Assembly: GCA_964456445.1 (NCBI GenBank)
Contig: CAYWBI010000172.1
Coordinates: 1 to 8,043 of the forward strand
DNA from: CAYWBI01 sp964456445
GTDB taxonomy: Bacteria; Calditrichota; Calditrichia; Calditrichales; J004
DNA: 8,043 nt
Direction: 5' to 3'
In this document: positions 7,195 to 8,043 of the stretch, piece after piece
Position numbering within the stretch: the first letter of the stretch is position 1
How the letters are laid out: the number at the start of each line of letters is the position of its first letter
The notes under the pieces: generated by a model
What the model was told of the DNA's origin: nothing
What the model saw: only the letters and a program-made list of their open reading frames with translations
Databases searched by the model: none
Program-made: the position numbers and the translations under genes

Positions 7195-7923
7195 ATGCAA
7201 AATTTTTATAATTTTTTGTTTATTGCTTTGCCCTATTTGTCAATAACCGTATTTTTAATAGGGACGATCTACAGATATAAAAAAACGAAATTCAAATACT
7301 CATCCCTATCCTCACAGTTTTTGGAAGGTAAAAACCTTTTTTGGGGAAGCGTTCCGTTTCACATAGGGTTATTGTTTTTGTTTTGTGGGCATCTGATAGC
7401 CTTCCTTATACCCAACGGGGTTATAGCATGGAACAGCCAACCGCTAAGGCTTTTAATACTTGAAGTAAGCGCATTTGCTTTTGCATTAAGCGCATGTGTT
7501 GGAATGATTTTCCTTTTATATCGGCGTAGCTCCAATGTCCGTATATGGGCCGTTACAAGTAAAATGGACGTCGCAATTGAATTGGTGATTTTTATCCAAA
7601 TTGTTTTAGGAGTATGGGTGGCCTTGGGATACCCCTGGGGGTCTTCATGGTTTGCAGCGGTTCTATCGCCGTATTTGTGGTCAATATTTACCCTGGCCCC
7701 ATCCATAGGCGCCGTGTCTGCCATGCCGCTTATTATACAACTGCACATATCCCTTGCCTTCGTGATACTGTTTATGATCCCTTTTACAAGATTGGTGCAC
7801 GTGTTGGTCCTGCCCCTGCATTACACATGGAGGCCGTATCAACGGGTGCTGTGGAACTGGGACCGCAAAACCTTACGTGACCCTCAACGGCCGTGGATCA
7901 TTACCCAACCGAAAAACAACTAA
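7195..7923 (+). CDS. narI: Respiratory nitrate reductase gamma subunit, diheme cytochrome b
   Basis: This 242-residue membrane protein anchors NarGH and normally oxidises quinol, passing electrons to NarH (E. coli NarI is 225 residues). Five hydrophobic helices are visible at about 5-25, 52-73, 86-108, 125-146 and 178-203. The four heme b ligands match the E. coli pattern: H56 in PFHIGLL, H66 in CGHLIAF, H184 in IQLHISL and H202 in TRLVHVLVLP. FLIGTIYRY near the N-terminus and LSSQFL (38-43) are also family features. The Lys at E. coli position 86, which contributes to the quinol site, has no clear match; R85 is the nearest basic residue. The C-terminus is longer than in E. coli, with YQRVLWNWDRK and then a polar tail. 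It lies 19 bases after narJ, and no Shine-Dalgarno is visible before its ATG. Confidence 0.95.
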   Translation: MQNFYNFLFIALPYLSITVFLIGTIYRYKKTKFKYSSLSSQFLEGKNLFWGSVPFHIGLLFLFCGHLIAFLIPNGVIAWNSQPLRLLILEVSAFAFALSACVGMIFLLYRRSSNVRIWAVTSKMDVAIELVIFIQIVLGVWVALGYPWGSSWFAAVLSPYLWSIFTLAPSIGAVSAMPLIIQLHISLAFVILFMIPFTRLVHVLVLPLHYTWRPYQRVLWNWDRKTLRDPQRPWIITQPKNN

Positions 7924-7946
7924 ATTAAGAGCAGATGGAAATAATT

Positions 7947-8043
7947 ATGTCAAAAGAAAAATACGGATTAAAAGGGACGCCAAATCTTGGGCTGGCAGGG
8001 GCAACACTGGGGTTTTTTGTCGGATTTGCGGCCGTTGCCTTGT
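7947..8043 (+). CDS. narK: Probable NarK-type nitrate/nitrite transporter, N-terminus only (partial)
   Basis: Only the first 32 codons are present before the window ends. They read a short basic cytoplasmic start (MSKEKYGLKGTPN) and then LGLAGATLGFFVGFAAVAL, the beginning of a hydrophobic helix. The ATLGFFVGFAA pattern is like helix 1 of major facilitator nitrate/nitrite carriers of the NarK family. narK after narI is a known arrangement, for example in Thermus. A cytoplasmic nitrate site needs nitrate import and nitrite export, so the context fits. The start is 23 bases after narI and is preceded by GATGGAAATAATT, a weak ribosome site. With so little sequence, another membrane protein cannot be excluded. 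Confidence 0.65.
   Translation, partial: MSKEKYGLKGTPNLGLAGATLGFFVGFAAVAL

Noticed and set aside
7359..7748. 129-codon open frame on the minus strand opposite narI
   Set aside because: It lies fully inside narI, whose heme ligands and helices are intact, and its translation has no recognisable domain. The other minus-strand frames opposite narG and narH are the same kind of shadow.

Overview
The window carries one operon for a membrane-bound respiratory nitrate reductase. All genes lie on the + strand. The order is diheme cytochrome c (narC-like), narG, narH, narJ, narI, then the first 32 codons of a probable narK-type nitrate/nitrite transporter cut by the right edge. The five complete genes sit 0 to 64 bases apart, and I see no terminator or opposing promoter between them, so they probably form one transcript.

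Layout: bases 1-39 may be the last 12 codons and stop of an unrelated upstream gene. Bases 40-356 are a very AT-rich non-coding leader that must hold the promoter and any control sites. Bases 357-1241 encode an exported, C-terminally anchored cytochrome c with two CXXCH motifs. Bases 1266-4886 encode the catalytic Mo-bisMGD subunit NarG and 4951-6507 the four-cluster iron-sulfur subunit NarH. Bases 6507-7175 encode the assembly chaperone NarJ, 7195-7923 the cytochrome b subunit NarI, and 7947 onward the transporter.

How they work together: NarI binds two b hemes in the membrane and passes electrons to the cluster chain of NarH. NarH passes them through cluster FS0 of NarG to the molybdenum, where nitrate becomes nitrite. 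NarJ acts before assembly, on apo-NarG. NarK would bring nitrate in and/or nitrite out. NarG has no Tat signal, so the catalytic module should face the cytoplasm, which fits a linked transporter. The upstream cytochrome c recalls the narCGHJIK arrangement of Thermus and also some nitrite oxidoreductase clusters. It raises the question of whether electrons enter or leave on the periplasmic side through this protein.

Organism: a bacterium with c-type cytochromes, moderately AT-rich genes, a very AT-rich leader and weak Shine-Dalgarno sequences at several starts. This would suit the Bacteroidota/Ignavibacteriota/Calditrichota side of the tree, but that is an inference and not a firm assignment. 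The system itself is well known. The unusual points are the accessory cytochrome, the variant NarI quinol site, the divergent NarJ and a G8 tract within the cytochrome gene.
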